From NCBI GenBank assembly GCA_003254905.1, contig QANU01055972.1, positions 62,001 through 126,000 of the forward strand: a stretch of 64,000 nucleotides of DNA, in the 5' to 3' direction. Origin of the DNA: Nissolia schottii (Eukaryota > Streptophyta > Magnoliopsida > Fabales > Fabaceae). The notes beneath the pieces were generated by a model, which did not search any database, was not told the origin of the DNA, and saw nothing but the letters and a program-made list of their open reading frames with translations. The position numbers were made by a program, and so were the translations under genes. Below, piece after piece: positions 10,843 to 22,080 of this stretch; position 1 is the stretch's first letter; each line of letters starts with the position of its first letter.

Positions 10843-13800
10843 TCATGCAGCGAGAATAAACGCATGGAGAAGGCTCTGCGCTGCTCGGGTTTCATCAGGT
10901 GTACCAGATATGACAACAGTCCTGTCCTTTGCTCCAGGAAGAGGTTCATAGACAATAACCTTAGCACCTGAAATCTGATAATGAAAACAAACTTGAGTTA
11001 AAAAAGATGGGTAATAGTTTCCTTCCACAATATTATTTTGTGACAAGTCCCATTTTCCTTTTCTTCTAACAATGTCACAGAGAGTAAAAATAATACAGAA
11101 GCACAAGATAGTACAGCCCTTCCGAAATATCAAAATACAAGAAGCACGAGTATAATGCTTCTAAAATATCAATTAATTTCAGTACTAATATTTAAAGGCA
11201 AATAATTAATTATGAAATCAAATAAGTGATCACACAAACAAGTCCCACAAGGATTAACATGAGGGGCTAGTAAACAACTAAACAAAGTGTAAAGCTTAAA
11301 ACATGTCCATAAACTTATCTGAGGTTGAGTACCTCTCTCAACTGAGCCAGATTGCTCCCGTTTTCACCATATACAGAGCCAATAAGAGCATCAGGAACCA
11401 TAATTTCCACAGTTGTATTAGTCACAATGGCAGTTTTACTCCCACTGCAGGAAAAAAAAAAGTAATTAAAATTAGAACTTCACAGTTTGTGGCATCCTGT
11501 TTTATATGCTAATAAAGTGACTACTTCACTCTATCAGAAACCACATTTGTTTTTTTGCTGACAAAAGGTCTAGGGTGACGGAGGCTCTCTCCATTCCAAA
11601 TACCTGGGCAAACTATCAATGAAGGCTCCTGGATGCGAACACAAGCATTGCTATGAGCATAAGGTCAACTAAGTGAGTCAATCCACATTAACATGAGAAA
11701 CCACGTTATAGTAATCCATGGTTTCACTCAATGCAAGGGTTCCAAATAATAGCAAACGAGTAATGATCCCAGAAAGGTTGATATCGAATAAAATAATAGA
11801 TGCTAGTTCAGTACAATGGTTTGCCACCAGACAGAAGAGGGCATGGATAAGAAACTATGACAATATGAGCTCATTGGCACAAACCAGCAATCTAATGGAA
11901 GTAATCTGACCAAGTTAAAGGTTGTGTGTGCCACAGAAATCAACTTTGCGTATACCAAACTACAAATAGCACTTCATAGTTATAAAAATATTTGAAATTA
12001 TTTTCATTAAGTGAAGTCACCAACCTGACATGGTCTACACCGACTTTTCGAGAAGTGAATCCCCTGTCAGCATCATTGATGCCTCTAGAATTTATCCCAG
12101 CCACTGTCTGCAAACAAATTTCATCATATAATAAGGGAAAACTGGGAAAGAAAAACGAGCCAGCAGAGAGAAAGCATTATACCTGTGGTGCCCATGACCC
12201 TGGTGAAGAAGGATGGTCTGAACTTGAATGAAGTACAAGATGATCTAAGCTTTCTGACAGAGAATGTGTAGTTAGATTATGAGAATCACCAACAGTTGGT
12301 GAAACGCCATGAGGAACAGAATCCCTCAGTCTTCCATAGGAACTGGCATCAGCTGGTACAGAGGAAAGGGTCCTTGTCCCAGCACTGTTTTGTGTGCTAG
12401 CAAAAAAATGATCCCGCAGACGACCAGTTGCAACATATAATGCATCTTGAACATTTGAAAACTCTCCTGAGACCTGATGACAAAAAGTGAATATAGTAAT
12501 TAATAAATTCCTAAACATCATTGCAAGATTTATCCGAATGACTGCAATTAACAAGTATATTAAGTTTGTGACCTAAATAGAAATACTCTAGGAAATTAGA
12601 TGGTTCTCTTGCTAACTTTGAATCTGTGCATTGGAGTCAAAGTAAATGCTTGGATACAATAATAAAATATAAGCTAAGCACCGTCACAGTTGTTATAACT
12701 GCTATACAAATCACCGAGGGTATCAAGCAAGTCATCTTTGTCTCTCTGGCTAGTCTGAAGATCACATTTCTACTAGATCACACAAAATAAAGAAGGAAAT
12801 CTGAACAGCTTTCTTTAATTTCAAGCTCCAATTTGCCAGCTGCATAATTAACTGATTATGCATCAAGAACATCATGGATATCATTTTGGCTAGTCTGATG
12901 ATGATAATTAGGCACAAGTCCATGTGATACGGAGAATAAGCAGCCCATACTTTAAAATCACCATGAAAGAGACAGAATCATAAATCTCAAGGGAAAACGT
13001 GTTGTTTGAGGAAAGAAGTGTGACCGATACCAAAGTAAAAGCACAGAAAATGTATGGCTCACATTTCCTTTTGCTGAAAAGTAAAGGGGTGTGCAGCTGG
13101 CACCATTAAATTAACACAAAAAATCATGAGAACTGTTTTAGTTAAAGGAAGGAAAAAGTTTATTTAAGTTGCAAGACACACAGAATAACATGTGGTGGAA
13201 AATTAAAAACTATTCTTTTTTTTTTAGGGTAATAAAAACTATTCTTAAACATCTTTTGATTGAACAAAGTCAAATAAAGAACTTCTCCACACCTGAACGA
13301 CTTGGTCATAATGTGATGCACACTTTGGAATCTGGTTGCTACCAATTATGCTTATACTAGCCCCTGTTGCTTTCCGCATTTCTGAGACAATTGCTCCACC
13401 TTTCCCTATCAAACATCCCACTTGATTTGATGGAACTACAAGTTGTGCAGTAACAAACAACTCCTTTTTTGATCCGAAGTCTAGCCCCTTCTCAACACTA
13501 CCCTCTACAGACCTGGAGAAAACAAGCACAACAGCCTTCTGTGCTGGGGAATGTCTTGATTCACGGTTCTGCCAAAAATGAAGCCATCAGCAAAAGAAAA
13601 ATTAATAAGAACGATAACTAATTATATAAATACAAGCATACAATTACATGATACAAGAAAGAAGTAAAAGCAAAAAAGATTATATTTAACAAACCTCTGA
13701 AGCAGAAATAGTAACTAATCGATCGTTGCACTCGGCTACTGTAGGACCAATACTTATTGTAGCCCCTGTCTCACTCTTAATAGCTGTTATAATACTGCCA

Positions 13801-16462
13801 CCCTTTCCAATCACAGCACCAACCCTATCATTTGAACAAAGAATTCTAAAGGTAACTTCCTTCTTAAGTGCTTTTGGATCCAGGACTGGTGCTCTATTAA
13901 CTTCAGCTGACCATGTAACTCCAGAGGAATTGAAGTTAGAGCTACCAGATAAATGAGATAATGCAGATGTCCTCTGCCAAGAGTGATCTTGATGCGGATC
14001 AGTTAACGTCTCGTGTGGAACTGCAGAAGCTTCATGCTGACCCACTTCATAAGATCTGCTCATCTTCATTCTATCTGATGGAAGACAATCTTGAAGCTTA
14101 CGAGCAACAGCAACGAGGGCCGCCTTTACAGATTTAACCATGCCTTCTATCTGACACAACCCCAAAGATTTTTATCAGCATGGAAAGAAAATAAACTAGA
14201 CAGCACAAACAAATTGAAGTCTATTTACCATATCCACATGCCAATATGATCAGTGGGTTGAAAAATGTACTCAGCCTTAAGCATGGAATTGAAACCCCGT
14301 CTTACATTGCATCTAAGGTGAAAGGTGGCCTAAACACTAGAACTCCATAGAGGCCCTCAAGACACTACACCTAGCAGGTTAGCACCCATAACACACTAGT
14401 TACCCACTTACCAGGAACCTTCAAGTTCAACTTCAATAATAGAGAGGACCACGTATTATGGCTACTTGACTCTAAACATCAATGACTGCTAGGGGTGGAA
14501 AAATGATCATGAATTCATTATCCACTTACTTCTCATAAAAATTTTAATGGACTGATTGACTGGATCAAATCTAAAAATTTTGGGTGGGTAATGGATTGCA
14601 TAGAAAATCAATTGAAAATCCAGTTCATAAAAACAAATCAGAAAGCCGAAAGCCAACACATGTGGCAGGACTGCTCGTGTTGAAGACGATATGTACATGT
14701 ATGAAAATCTATCATGCAACTAACTAGTCTGCTTAATTCAATATTTTCCTTTACAACACAAATTGATTAGATTTGGAATTTTGCTGCGAAACCAACTGTT
14801 TACCACACACTGCTTTCCTTTACTACAATGATAAATGCTCATTCCCTTTTCTCTAACTATATGAATTTAAAATCAATCCCACCATCTCCATTGTTGTCTT
14901 CTACATATTACCATTTTTCATATCATAATTCATCAGCCAAAAAGGAATAGGTGAAAAATAAAAGTAGTCCCTACATTAACTGATGCTATTTTATTAAAAT
15001 CAAATTTTCATTCTAACTGATGCTATCAGCTGTTCTACATTATCTTTTATACACTTTCAATAAATTCAAGTAACTTAAGGAGAATGGATCCTCTTATACA
15101 TTTTTCCACATGAGATGGCCGTGTGAAGAGAGAAAGATAGACACAAACATCATAAATAATGCATAAATTAAAATTTTAGTATACCAATATAGTCTTATAC
15201 TCTTACTTATTTACAGTGCTCGTTTTAACCTCTCTTCAAAAGACATGATTATGTGAAAAATAGAGGATCCACTCCCCTTAGGTATTCGTCCATTAAACAG
15301 ATCATGGACACAATGGATTCCCTCAATAATCTTTCAGCATTATAGTTTATCTTTTCAACATCCATGACAACCCAACCCAAATCAAACAAATCCAGTTATT
15401 CAAACCCAAATAGACTAAAATGCAGTTCATGGAATGCTTTGTTTGGTATCTTTGGTGAGTGTTGGGTGTATCCACAACTTTGGAGTTTGAATCAGTTCCA
15501 GATGACTAGTTTTACAGGTTTTGGGAGGAAGAAAGAAGGCAGAATCATTGTGGCAATGTGCAGTCTATGTCATTGTTTGGTGTAATTGGTTGCAGCCTAA
15601 CTCTCACATCTTTAATGTCAGATTACTAGGACAAGCAAGTCATGTCGGAAAAAAGATTAGGCATTCGGCCTCTAATTGGTGCAAAGCTCACAATTTTTTT
15701 CAGATGGGGTCTCTTAGATATGTCATAGATTGGGACGTTTTAATCTTTTGATGGTTTTATTTGACTAGTTCTTGTTTTTGTAATCTTTCTACAATGCAGA
15801 CTCACACCAACAGCACAATAGCATCACCACGACACTTTTCTACAATGCATCACAGCAACAACACACCAATAACACAGTGATCCAATCCACAAACAGCAAC
15901 ACCAACAAAAGAAGCTCACACTGACCTCAACCATCTCGTCGGAGGGCGCGGCGCACGCCGGCAGCCGGTCGTTCAAAACCCTAATTCTGCACCCAGTGTC
16001 CCTCCTGATCTTCTCCACCACGTTCCCGCCTTTTCCAATCACCGACCCCACCTGCGCCGGGCTCGCCAACAGCCTGCACGAAACCACCCTGTCCTCCTCC
16101 ACCACCTCGACGCCGTCGCTCTCGGCGGCGACCTCAAGAATCCTCTCGAACACCTTCACCAGCGCCTCCTGCGCCATCGACACCTCCGCGCCGTCGCCGC
16201 CGACCGAAGCAGGCGCCACAACAAAGATGACCCGGTTGGGGGACTCGGGCGGGGCGTCCTCGACCCGGATCCTGGCGCCGGTGTCCTGCTGGAGCGACTT
16301 GATGACGAGGCCAGACTTCCCTATGACGCCGCCGATGCGGGAGGCGTGGCAGAGGAGGCGGAAGGCCACGTGGCCTGGGGGGACGGTGAGCGGCGGAGGA
16401 GGAGGCTTGAATTGCCTGTAGGGTCCGTTAGGGTGGTTCGGTTTGGGGGTTCGGTCGGACAT
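10843..16462 (-). CDS. Five-KH-domain RNA-binding protein (HEN4/FLK-like family)
   Basis: This is a nuclear-type poly(C)-binding/KH protein; relatives in Arabidopsis act in pre-mRNA processing (HEN4, FLK). Seven exons: 15926-16462, 13695-14150, 13293-13568, 12183-12473, 12025-12107, 11333-11444 and 10843-10974, all in phase, giving 628 residues. KH1 (IGGVIGKSGLVI) and KH2 (VGSVIGKGGNVV) lie in exon 1, KH3 (VGAVIGKGGSII) in exon 2, KH4 (VGCLIGKGGAIV) in exon 3. KH5 is split over exons 6 and 7 (LIGSVYGENGSNLAQL, then ISGAKVIVYEP). Its GXXG loop reads GENG instead of GKGG, so direct nucleic-acid binding by KH5 may be weak. A serine-rich linker separates KH4 and KH5. The MSDRTPKPNHP start follows a short purine-rich leader. 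Exon 1 is GC-rich, unlike the rest. The closest Arabidopsis orthologue cannot be fixed from memory. Confidence 0.93.
15505..15751 (+). mobile_element. LINE 3' coding remnant in intron 1 of the KH gene
   Basis: The plus strand (opposite to the host gene) reads 'LWQCAVYVIVWCNWLQPNSH' followed by 'IFNVRLL' and 'IRHSASNWCKAH'. This matches the zinc-finger-side C-terminal region of plant L1-type reverse transcriptases, whose usual pattern is W..VV..IW..RN..IF. Only this tail is recognisable and frames are shifted upstream, so it is an old fragment. Confidence 0.55.
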
Positions 16463-17929
16463 CGGATACGGGATGTGACTGCTTCGGTTCGGTGGTGAGG
16501 GAGAGATAGGAAGAAGCAGCTGTGTCCGTTACACTCTTCACTCGTCTCTATTATATATGTGTGTGCGCCACTCGTTGCGGAGCCATGTTCCTTCCTTCCT
16601 TTCCTTCCTTCTAGAACTCTTCGCGCTTTTTTTATTTTATTTTTTTATTTTTAAACCTTTTTCTTATTAAAGAAGAAAATGGAAAAAGATTATCCATATT
16701 TTTGTGCTTTTGTGACTGCGGCATGCGCATGACTAGAGTTGCAGGGATTATGGAGGCACCGAAGATGCGCTGCTAAAATGCGCGCCTGTGAGAGCATTGC
16801 GCCTACCGCTTATCATATTAATTTCATCCACTGAAATTTCAGTGACTTTCAACGATAAATTATGTATACTGATCCACCCACCACTTGAAATCAAGTTACA
16901 TAACAAATTACGAGTCTGTTTCGGCAAGGCAATGTGTTGGGTGTACTTATTTTTCTCATGACATTGTTGATGTGATATTTTATTAACTATATCAACAATT
17001 TATCAAATTTTACTACGGACAATGGTTAAAATTATAAAGTCTCACTAATAAAATAAATTAAAACCATGAAATTCTTATATATTTGGACCAAAATTTGAAA
17101 AAAATTAATGTTTTAAAGACAAACCAAAACTCACATGTTTATCAAGAACCCAAAACATATTTAATGCAAAATTTAGATATCAATTTAGTTTTAAAATTTC
17201 ACTTTAATATTAATTTATTTATCTAAAAGAATTTTGACATTAATTTACTCTTAATATTTCAAAACTTGAAATCAGTTTAGTTTAACAGATTTGTACATGA
17301 AATTTGTTAAATTTGATAGTTTGAATAAATTGATGTCAAATTTGAAAATGTTATGACAAAATTGACGTCAATTTTTTTTAAGAATCAAATTAATGTCAAA
17401 ATAAAAAATAATATGAACTAAATTAACTATTTACTCATTAATTATGATCCTTCTAGATGAATATTACACCTTTCACTCTTTTTTATGGACAAGAAACATT
17501 GTTATATTTCATGTAAATAATTGGTTTATTATTGTAATTATAAATTACAAATGAGTTTAATTATTATTCACTAGTGATATAATTTTTTTTATACTGCCAT
17601 TCAATTAATTATTGTCATATAATAAAAAATAGTTAATTTTCTTATTCATTATTTAAAAAGTTATCCATATAAAATAAGTTGATTAGATGACATTATAAAA
17701 AACTATTTACCCATGGATGACGGTATAAAAAATTATTTATTTTAGTGTATAATAATTAAACCCATTATAAATTTATTTTTGCTCCCTTTGATAAATTGTG
17801 CATTCTCTCTCCTTTATAAATTAAAAATGAATGGATTTGATTTTTCTCCCAAAGCACAAATCTTATCCATAGAAAAACTGTATCTACTATTTTTGTTTTA
17901 GTTTTTTTTAGTAAATAAAATGCTATATT
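16463..17929. other. KH gene 5' flank and AT-rich spacer
   Basis: The first ~150 bases hold the KH gene leader and promoter side. The remainder is very AT-rich. It includes a weak inverted arrangement at 17150-17420 around the palindrome AATTGACGTCAATT (17360-17373), perhaps a decayed MITE. No gene seen. Confidence 0.45.
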
Positions 17930-20140
17930 TAAAATATTCATTATTTTACAAGTCAAAGTTCACTTAACCTAATATCTAAAACAAAGTTCACTTAATCTAA
18001 AAAAAAGGTTCACTTAACCTACCTTAACCTAATATCAAAAACAAAGTTCACTTAATCTAAAAAGAAGTTCACTTAACCTAGCAAAGTGGTCTTTATGGTA
18101 AAAATTAATTATTAAGATTTGATACCATAAAAAAAATATTAAAATTAAAGTTGAAAGGTGGAAGAAAGACGATTATTAAGAATACATTTTTGCTTACACA
18201 AAATCGTAAGAGGTATAATTTGCGAAATATTCATTATTTTACAAGTCAAAATACACTTCACCTACTGAAGTGGTCTTTATGGTGAAAATTAATTACTTTT
18301 CAGAAGCCAAAATGCACTTGACTAACAATCAAAAAATTTGGTAAGTAAGCTAAACTATTATTGTATTCGGTCTCTTTTATACGTTGTTTGACAAATTTGG
18401 TATATTATTAGATTAATGTATTTAATCAATTAATTGTTCAAATATATTAATTTAATAATGTATCAAATTTATTAAATGATAAATAAAAATGACCGAAAAG
18501 AGCAAGATACATTACAAAAAACAATTATACTAGTAAGATTAAAGTTGAAATGTTTGAGTAAGACAATTATTAATAGAGTTTAATTTCTATCCATTATTTT
18601 TTACACTGTCATTAAATCAGATCTTTTGATATACATGACTTCTGAAGGAGTGAGAAAGAAAGTCAACTATTTATGTTAATGTGACAAGATTTGATTATTT
18701 GACAGTGTAAAATCACTTTACATTATCAGTTGATAGAAATTAAACTCTTATTAATAATACATCTTTGTTTACACAAAATCTTAGAAGGTGTGTGGTTTCG
18801 CATAATGAGAAATGATTGCATATTTCATAAGCATATTTAATATATGCTTTATGAACACTATCAACCATTGATTTTTTATTTATTATATATATTTTTTAAG
18901 TTGAGTAAATTACATCCCCACTCCTGAGATATGACTTTATTACACTCCCCTCCTTTTCATTTTGAAATCATACACTCCCTTCACCTCTATTTTAAAAATA
19001 ACTTACAATTTAGTCCATATTCATATTTTGGATCAAAATACCAACAAATAATTTTTTTTATTCACCATTCATAAATAATTATACATTTTGAAACTTTTTA
19101 ATAAAATAAATATGACTAATAATAATATAAAAATATTAATACATAATTATGTTAATTATACAACAATTATTCAATTAACATAATACATTATTAATTAATA
19201 AATTATAATAAATTATGATAAATTAACATAAAAATTTATTCATCATTCGTAAAATTGATTTTTTTAAACAAAATAGAAAGATATGATTAATAATAATATA
19301 AAATTATTGATGCATAATTATGATAATTATATAAAAGTTATTTTATTCTATTAAAAAATATATTACTAATTAAAAATTTATGATAATTTTAAAATAAGAA
19401 ATTAAGTATTTTGTTAGAGATTAATTTTAAAATACTAATATTTATTAAGTATTTTAAGATTTTTTTTTTGCTACGATCATGAAGAAATATAATTTTATTT
19501 TTTTAGTATAATTTCTTTTACTCGGGGTTAATAGAAGTGAAAGAGGATAATTTTATTATTTTATCATAAAAATATATATTATTCTATTAAAATTAATCAT
19601 TAAGAAAATATATATTTCTTATTTTAAAAAGTATCATAATTTATAAATTAATAATGTATGAGAGAAAGAAGGATAAGATGAAAATGCAGTATGATAACTT
19701 TTAAAATAAGAAATGAAGTATTTTGAAGTATGATAATTTTTAAAATAAAAAATGAAGTATTTTCTTAACAATTAATTTTATGGGAAAAAGAAGGATTGGA
19801 TGTAAAACAAAAATATATTATTAGTAATTGCCTTTCTCTCATATTTCAACTTGAATAATTAAAGTTGAAATAGGAGAGAAAGACAATCATTAATAATATA
19901 TTTTTGTTTTACGGAATCATAGGAGGCATGTGATTCGCAAAATATTCATTATTTTACAAGTCAAAATGCAATTAACCCAGTGAAGTGATCTTTATGGTAA
20001 AAATTAATTACTTTTTAGGAGTCAAAATGCACTTGACTAACAATTAAAAAAAATATTAAGATTAAAGTTGAAATTTTGGAGAAAGATAATTACAAAGAAT
20101 ACATTTTTGTTTACACAAAATCTTAAAGGTGTGAGATTTG
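17930..20140. repeat. Locally duplicated AT-rich block with a short tandem array
   Basis: Recurrent words show several diverged copies of one unit. 'ATTAAAGTTGAAA' followed by an 'AAGACAATTATTAA'-like stretch and 'TACATTTTTGTTTACACAAA' recurs near 18142, 18538, 19858 and 20062. 'TTCATTATTTTACAAGTCAAA' recurs near 17938, 18229 and 19946. 'GTGGTCTTTATGGTAAAAAT' recurs near 18086, 18268 and 19985. At 17955-18080 a roughly 60-bp unit built on 'AAAGTTCACTTAACCTAATA' is repeated about twice. The intervening 18880-19840 is extremely AT-rich. No gene. Confidence 0.7.
18576..18747. mobile_element. MITE, 172 bp, with a perfect 9-bp target duplication
   Basis: The element begins GAGTTTAATTTCTATC and ends with the exact inverse, GATAGAAATTAAACTC, a 16-bp perfect terminal inverted repeat. 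Similarity extends inward around TTTTACACTGTCA. It is flanked by TTATTAATA on both sides (18567-18575 and 18748-18756). A 9-bp duplication points to a Mutator-like source. It has split one copy of the duplicated block. Confidence 0.88.
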
Positions 20141-20760
20141 TAAAATAAATTTTTATTTTTTAAAATATTATTTTTGGAAAGTCATTCTCAATTATAATAT
20201 TTTTGGGAATGTATTTTAGAGACATTTGGTATGCAAAATAAATTCCTGGCAATATTTTCAATAATAATATGTATTTTTCTAAAAATATTCATGATAAAAT
20301 GGCAACAATGAGCAAAGGTTCGACGATGCTATGGCAGAGGTCCACCGGGGGTTTGGCAAGGGCAGATGATTTTAATGGGTTTTTTTTCAAAATATTTAAG
20401 ATTTGAAGATGATTTAGTCTTTTCACATATCCATAACATTTCTATCCCATTCAAAACAACATTCCTATAAAATCTTAAAAATACAAGTTGTTTGAAAATA
20501 TTTTGTCAACCTTAACAAGAGAATCTTTTCATAGTCATATTTTCAGAAATGTCCCCATTATCACTTTTAAAGATGTCTTATAAAAAAAATATCACTTAGC
20601 CCCCAAAATTAAGGTTTAGTAAATATAAAACTATAATTCAAAATTCAAGCAATATGATTACTTGAACTCTAACATGACTTTGTTTCTAAAAATTAGTTAT
20701 TTTATTAGTTAAAATGCACTTAACCCCTAAACTAACTAAAGATTTGTAGCTTTGTTCTTA

Positions 20761-21060
20761 ATCCGAAGGTTATCGATGTTTAAACATCTTTTGCATCGGA
20801 GACCAACACAACGCATTATGCTTCATTTCACAGTAGATCCAGATATCGTCATTGTTTGTAAATTTCCTACAAAAGAAACACCACAAAAAAGAACGGAAAC
20901 ACCCAAAAATGGAGAACAAAGACAACCACAAAGGGGAAACAAAAACAACCACAAAAGGGACGAAAAACATAAGATTTGTTGTATTAAGAAACAGATATGA
21001 ACTATTTATTGAATCAAAATCCTAAATAATGAAAGAAGAAAAAGCGATGGGGTTGCCACC
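20761..21060. repeat. Dispersed repeat, copy 1
   Basis: It shares an extended colinear match with 49409-49688: both run from 'TCC(A/G)AAG(A/G)TTAT(T/C)GATG', through 'AAACATCTTT' and 'GGAGACCAACACA'-like words, to 'GTTGCCACC' or 'GATGTCACC'. The middle is A-rich and diverged. The parent element is not recognised. The sequence from 21061 to 22080 holds no gene that I can support and should include the FBPase 3' UTR. Confidence 0.55.
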
Positions 21061-22080
21061 TTAGAACCCTGACCAAAACTGAAGATCAAAAGATGAGAAA
21101 AAATAGGATTATAGACCTCTTAATTATCAATTTGTCATCTTTCTCGAAAGCTTAAGTATTTGGAAGAGATAATATCATGGTCACTATAGCTAAGAAGTCA
21201 AGGGCTTGATTCTTCACGGTCCTATTTTTTAAATTATCCATATTACAAATCAAAAGAACTCTTACATAAGAGAAGGTGTAAAAAAATATAATATGAAATC
21301 ATTCAAATTACCTTATCTCTTCAGCTTAAACTCTTGGAAGATGGTTCCGAAGACTAATAAAAAAAAAATAAACGTTGGAACAAAACTGTTGCATGTGGTT
21401 GCTTACAAAGTACACAATATTGCCAATAAGCTCTTCATCATGAGGGATGTTGTCCACAACTCTACATCAACGGTCAAATGTTTTAGGATGAAAAAAGAGA
21501 AGTCGTTGATTAATCTCGTGCTTACCATACTGACTTGTACTTCATTAGCTCTAATGTGTACATTGTACGTTGCTTTTGTTATAGTCTAACATGCACCCGC
21601 AACTAGTTATTGTTTATGTTCTAGTCCATTAATTGTTTATCCATATCAACTTTGTGGTCCATCCTTTCTCAACTACTCGCTTTTGTAAGTTAAATGAGTG
21701 AAGGTTGAAAAGTTGTTTTTCATTGAATTCAGAAAGAAAACCATATAATTTGAACTGCTCAAAATCTTGTACAAGTTACCGAAGTTAGCATTATAGCTAC
21801 GGCAAGAAATGAACAACTTATCACTAATCTCTAAGTAACTCATTTACTAAGGACTCTATTTATGCCAGTCTCCTTCTGAAATTGATGTAACAGGTAGCAA
21901 AACAAATTTATGCAGATTATTGAGTTCACAAATCTTTTACATAAAAAATGGAAAATTTATTTATATATCGCCTTAAACCTTTTCAGGGCATTCAAAACAA
22001 ATGTATGTCAGATAAAAAACAAGAAATATATGCACCATCATGGTTGAGCATTCGAAATTTCCATGCTATGGCATCAAACT

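Noticed and set aside
15996-16421. A 141-codon plus-strand frame opposite the KH gene
   Set aside because: Antisense shadow of the GC-rich first exon, whose minus-strand frame is clearly KH1 and KH2.
17360-17373. Palindrome AATTGACGTCAATT as a bZIP operator
   Set aside because: It contains TGACGTCA but lies ~900 bases from any start, in AT-rich DNA with a weak inverted repeat; a regulatory role cannot be supported.
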